This document shows positions 5,182 through 6,333 of a stretch of 6,333 nucleotides of DNA, one piece after another. Location: NCBI GenBank assembly GCA_038233055.1, contig JBBSMS010000175.1, forward strand, positions 1 through 6,333, read 5' to 3'. Position 1 is the stretch's first letter. The number at the start of each line of letters is the position of its first letter. The position numbers were made by a program, and so were the translations under genes. The notes below the pieces were generated by a model, which did no database searches, was not told the origin of the DNA, and saw only the letters and a list, made by a program, of their open reading frames with translations. This DNA comes from Salsipaludibacter sp038233055. Lineage in GTDB: Bacteria; Actinomycetota; Nitriliruptoria; Nitriliruptorales; Nitriliruptoraceae.

Positions 5182-5849
5182 TCACACCCGACCAGGCATT
5201 GCCCGGCCGGGACACCCCGATCGAGGTGCCGGGCGTCCATGACGTGCTCGGGACCTCCATGACCCCGCCGTGGCCTGACGGTCACCAGGTGCTGGTCGTG
5301 GCGATGGGCTGCTTCTGGGGGGCCGAACGGATCTTCTGGCACCTCGACGGCGTCCACACCACCAAGGTCGGCTACGCCGGTGGGTGGACCACGAACCCGA
5401 CCTACGAGGAGACCTGCACCGGCCGCACGGGCCAGACCGAGTCCGCGATGGTGGTCTACGACCCCGAGGTGGTGTCGATCGAGACGCTGTTGAAGGCCTT
5501 CTGGGAGAACCACGACCCGACCCAGCTCAACGGCCAGGGCAACGACGTCGGCACCCAGTACCGGTCGGCGATCTTCCCCACGACCTCGTCACAGTTGGCC
5601 GCCGCCGAGGCCTCCCGCCGCCGCTACCAGGCCGCGCTGGCCGATGCCGGCTTCGGCGAGATCACGACCCAGGTCGAGTTGCTCGAGGCGGCCGGTGACG
5701 GCCACTGGTACGACGCCGAGCCGTACCACCAGCAGTACCTCCACAAGCACCCCAATGGCTACTGCAACCACGGCTTCTGCCAAGTCGCCTACGACGCCGA
5801 ATCCCACGGCCAGGACGCCCCGACCCACGTCACCCTCCCCGACGCCTGA
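5151..5849 (+). CDS. msrA: Peptide-methionine (S)-S-oxide reductase MsrA, 232 aa
   Basis: Reduces the S-epimer of methionine sulfoxide in proteins and free methionine, using thioredoxin; cytoplasmic antioxidant repair. The catalytic cysteine is C54 in GCFWG (53-57). Family blocks follow: VGYAGG (73-78), NPTYEE (82-87), FWENHDPTQ (117-125), GNDVGTQYRSAIF (130-142) and EPYHQQYLHKHPNGYC (190-205). The N-terminal stretch resembles E. coli MsrA (ITPDQALPGRDTP against VSPADALPGRNTP), so this is the long form. Resolving cysteines are C205 and probably C210; their spacing is 5, against 8 in E. coli. The ATG at 5151 is the first start after an in-frame TGA at 5124, with GAGG 5 nt upstream. ATG 5178 (Met10), overlapping the leader ORF stop, is a possible second start. 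It is transcribed divergently from the SatD-like gene and convergently with the gene at the right edge. MsrB is not fused or adjacent. Confidence 0.97.
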   Translation: MFNLRRAPKMITPDQALPGRDTPIEVPGVHDVLGTSMTPPWPDGHQVLVVAMGCFWGAERIFWHLDGVHTTKVGYAGGWTTNPTYEETCTGRTGQTESAMVVYDPEVVSIETLLKAFWENHDPTQLNGQGNDVGTQYRSAIFPTTSSQLAAAEASRRRYQAALADAGFGEITTQVELLEAAGDGHWYDAEPYHQQYLHKHPNGYCNHGFCQVAYDAESHGQDAPTHVTLPDA

Positions 5850-5892
5850 CCCGCACCTGCAACCACCCCCCATCGCCACCCATCCCTGATCG

Positions 5893-5920
5893 CCACACAC
5901 CCCACATGCCACACACCCCA
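5893..5920. repeat. Two copies of a CA-rich 12-mer
   Basis: CCACACACCCCA occurs at 5893-5904 and 5909-5920, separated by CATG. It lies 43 nt after the msrA stop in a C-rich, nearly G-free stretch (about 5850-5960). Such C-rich, G-poor RNA resembles Rho-utilisation sequence, so it may help end msrA transcription; that is inference. Confidence 0.45.
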
Positions 5921-5986
5921 CGGCGGCAGGCACCCACGGCTGACCTCCCCGTGCAGCCCCACAGTGACGCAAACCACACAGTTCCC

Positions 5987-6034
5987 CGAGTGGGTGTGAT
6001 TTCGGCAGCATGTTGCCGGAATCACACCCGCTCG
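5987..6034 (+). repeat. 48-nt near-perfect inverted repeat, possible msrA terminator or mobile repeat
   Basis: Two 24-nt arms (5987-6010 and 6011-6034) meet with no spacer at CATG. Outer ends are CGAG...CTCG, and the inner core is GGTGTGATT against AATCACACC. Only three of 24 positions depart from Watson-Crick pairing, and all three are G-U in plus-strand RNA but A-C in minus-strand RNA. That favours a hairpin formed in plus-strand RNA, in line with msrA, which ends 137 nt upstream. No U-run follows, so it would be a U-less actinobacterial-type terminator, a 3'-end stabiliser, or a copy of a palindromic intergenic repeat family. Confidence 0.6.
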
Positions 6035-6040
6035 ACTGGT

Positions 6041-6096
6041 GTGGAGCGCTGCCGTCGGGGTGGAGCGGTGCCGTCGGGGTGGAGCGTGCTGTCGGG
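6041..6096. repeat. Three tandem 18-19-bp units
   Basis: The units are GTGGAGCGCTGCCGTCGGG (6041-6059), GTGGAGCGGTGCCGTCGGG (6060-6078) and GTGGAGCGTGCTGTCGGG (6079-6096). The first two differ at one base; the third is shorter by one base and more diverged. They lie directly after the 48-nt palindrome and end 16 nt before the stop of the convergent gene. The short length and absence of spacers rule out a CRISPR array. Confidence 0.7.
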
Positions 6097-6112
6097 GGAG
6101 CCAACAACGGGG

Positions 6113-6333
6113 TCACGCGTCGGGCCAGGAGCCGGAGCGTTCGAACTCCAGGCGGCGGGCGATCTCGCGGGCGCGGTCGCGGGCCAGTTCGTGGCCGGTC
6201 TCGGCCGCGACCAGTGCCTCCAGTCGGCGGTACAGCGGCGTTCCGGCGACCCACGGGGTCCGCGGCTCGATCGTCTCGAGTTGGTCGTTGGTCCAGTCCG
6301 TCGCGGCCCGCTGGTGCAGCACGTCGGAGTTGC
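6113..6333 (-). CDS. Unrecognised protein, C-terminal part only (5' end beyond right edge)
   Basis: The frame is open from the right edge to a TGA at 6115-6113. About 72 residues are visible, ending in SGSWPDA. A GTG at 6322 could start a 69-aa protein, but the frame continues open past it to the edge and no Shine-Dalgarno is seen ahead of it, so this is more likely the tail of a longer gene. The visible part contains TPWVAGTPLYRRLEALVAAE and then a charged amphipathic helix (ARDRAREIARRLEFERSG). Amino-acid composition is balanced, unlike the Arg/Pro/Gly-rich antisense frames nearby, which supports real coding. No motif identifies a family. It converges with msrA across the repeat-rich spacer. 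Confidence 0.6.
   Translation of the reverse strand, partial: NSDVLHQRAATDWTNDQLETIEPRTPWVAGTPLYRRLEALVAAETGHELARDRAREIARRLEFERSGSWPDA

Noticed and set aside
6041..6096. CRISPR array
   Set aside because: The units are directly adjacent with no spacers, too short and too few, and no cas gene is present.
5589..6254. Minus-strand open frame of 221 codons across the end of msrA and the repeat region
   Set aside because: Arg/Pro/Gly-rich, runs through tandem repeats and the palindrome, has no domain, and opposes the clear msrA frame.
6113..6322. Complete 69-aa small protein starting at GTG 6322
   Set aside because: The frame is still open at the right edge and no Shine-Dalgarno precedes the GTG, so it is reported as the tail of a longer gene.

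Overview
The window is GC-rich DNA with strong G/C bias at third codon positions, dense long antisense open frames and GTG starts. This points to a high-GC actinobacterium or a close relative. Two genes are not of the usual actinobacterial type. The aconitase is the compact mitochondrial type, and HemQ resembles the Firmicute/Thermus form rather than the mycobacterial form. That mix would fit a deep-branching actinobacterial lineage (for example Nitriliruptoria-like), but the sequence alone does not settle taxonomy.

Layout from left to right. Positions 1-4974 hold five genes, all on the minus strand, so they read right to left: a SatD-family protein with a C-terminal helix-turn-helix (4974-4327); aconitate hydratase (4233-1957); a GNAT acetyltransferase (1902-1384); HemQ/ChdC coproheme decarboxylase (1285-500); and a NUDIX hydrolase cut by the left edge (483-1). 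Gaps after aconitase are 54, 98 and 16 nt, so acn-GNAT-hemQ-NUDIX could be one transcript. Aconitase also has a convincing promoter of its own just after the satD-like stop: TTGATA, 18 nt, then an extended -10 TGC-TAGTGT. A GATAAC-N7-GTTATC inverted repeat lies inside that promoter and looks like a repressor site.

Positions 4975-5150 form a divergent control region between the SatD-like gene (minus) and msrA (plus). It holds a dyad over a probable satD-like -10, a long-range 11-bp inverted repeat, and a 21-codon upstream ORF with an AAGGAG sequence ahead of it. That ORF overlaps the start of msrA (methionine sulfoxide reductase A, 5151-5849).

Positions 5850-6112 are a 263-nt non-coding stretch between msrA and a convergent gene. 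It carries a CA-rich repeat pair, a 48-nt almost perfect inverted repeat with a strand-biased wobble pattern, and three tandem 18-19-bp units. From 6113 to the right edge is the C-terminal end of an unrecognised minus-strand protein.

Functionally, the recognisable genes share an iron/redox flavour: a 4Fe-4S TCA-cycle enzyme, the last step of coproporphyrin-dependent heme synthesis, and repair of oxidised methionine. No mobile element, CRISPR array, tRNA or rRNA was seen. The least explained items are the satD/acn control region with its SatD-like regulator candidate, the msrA leader, and the 48-nt hairpin.
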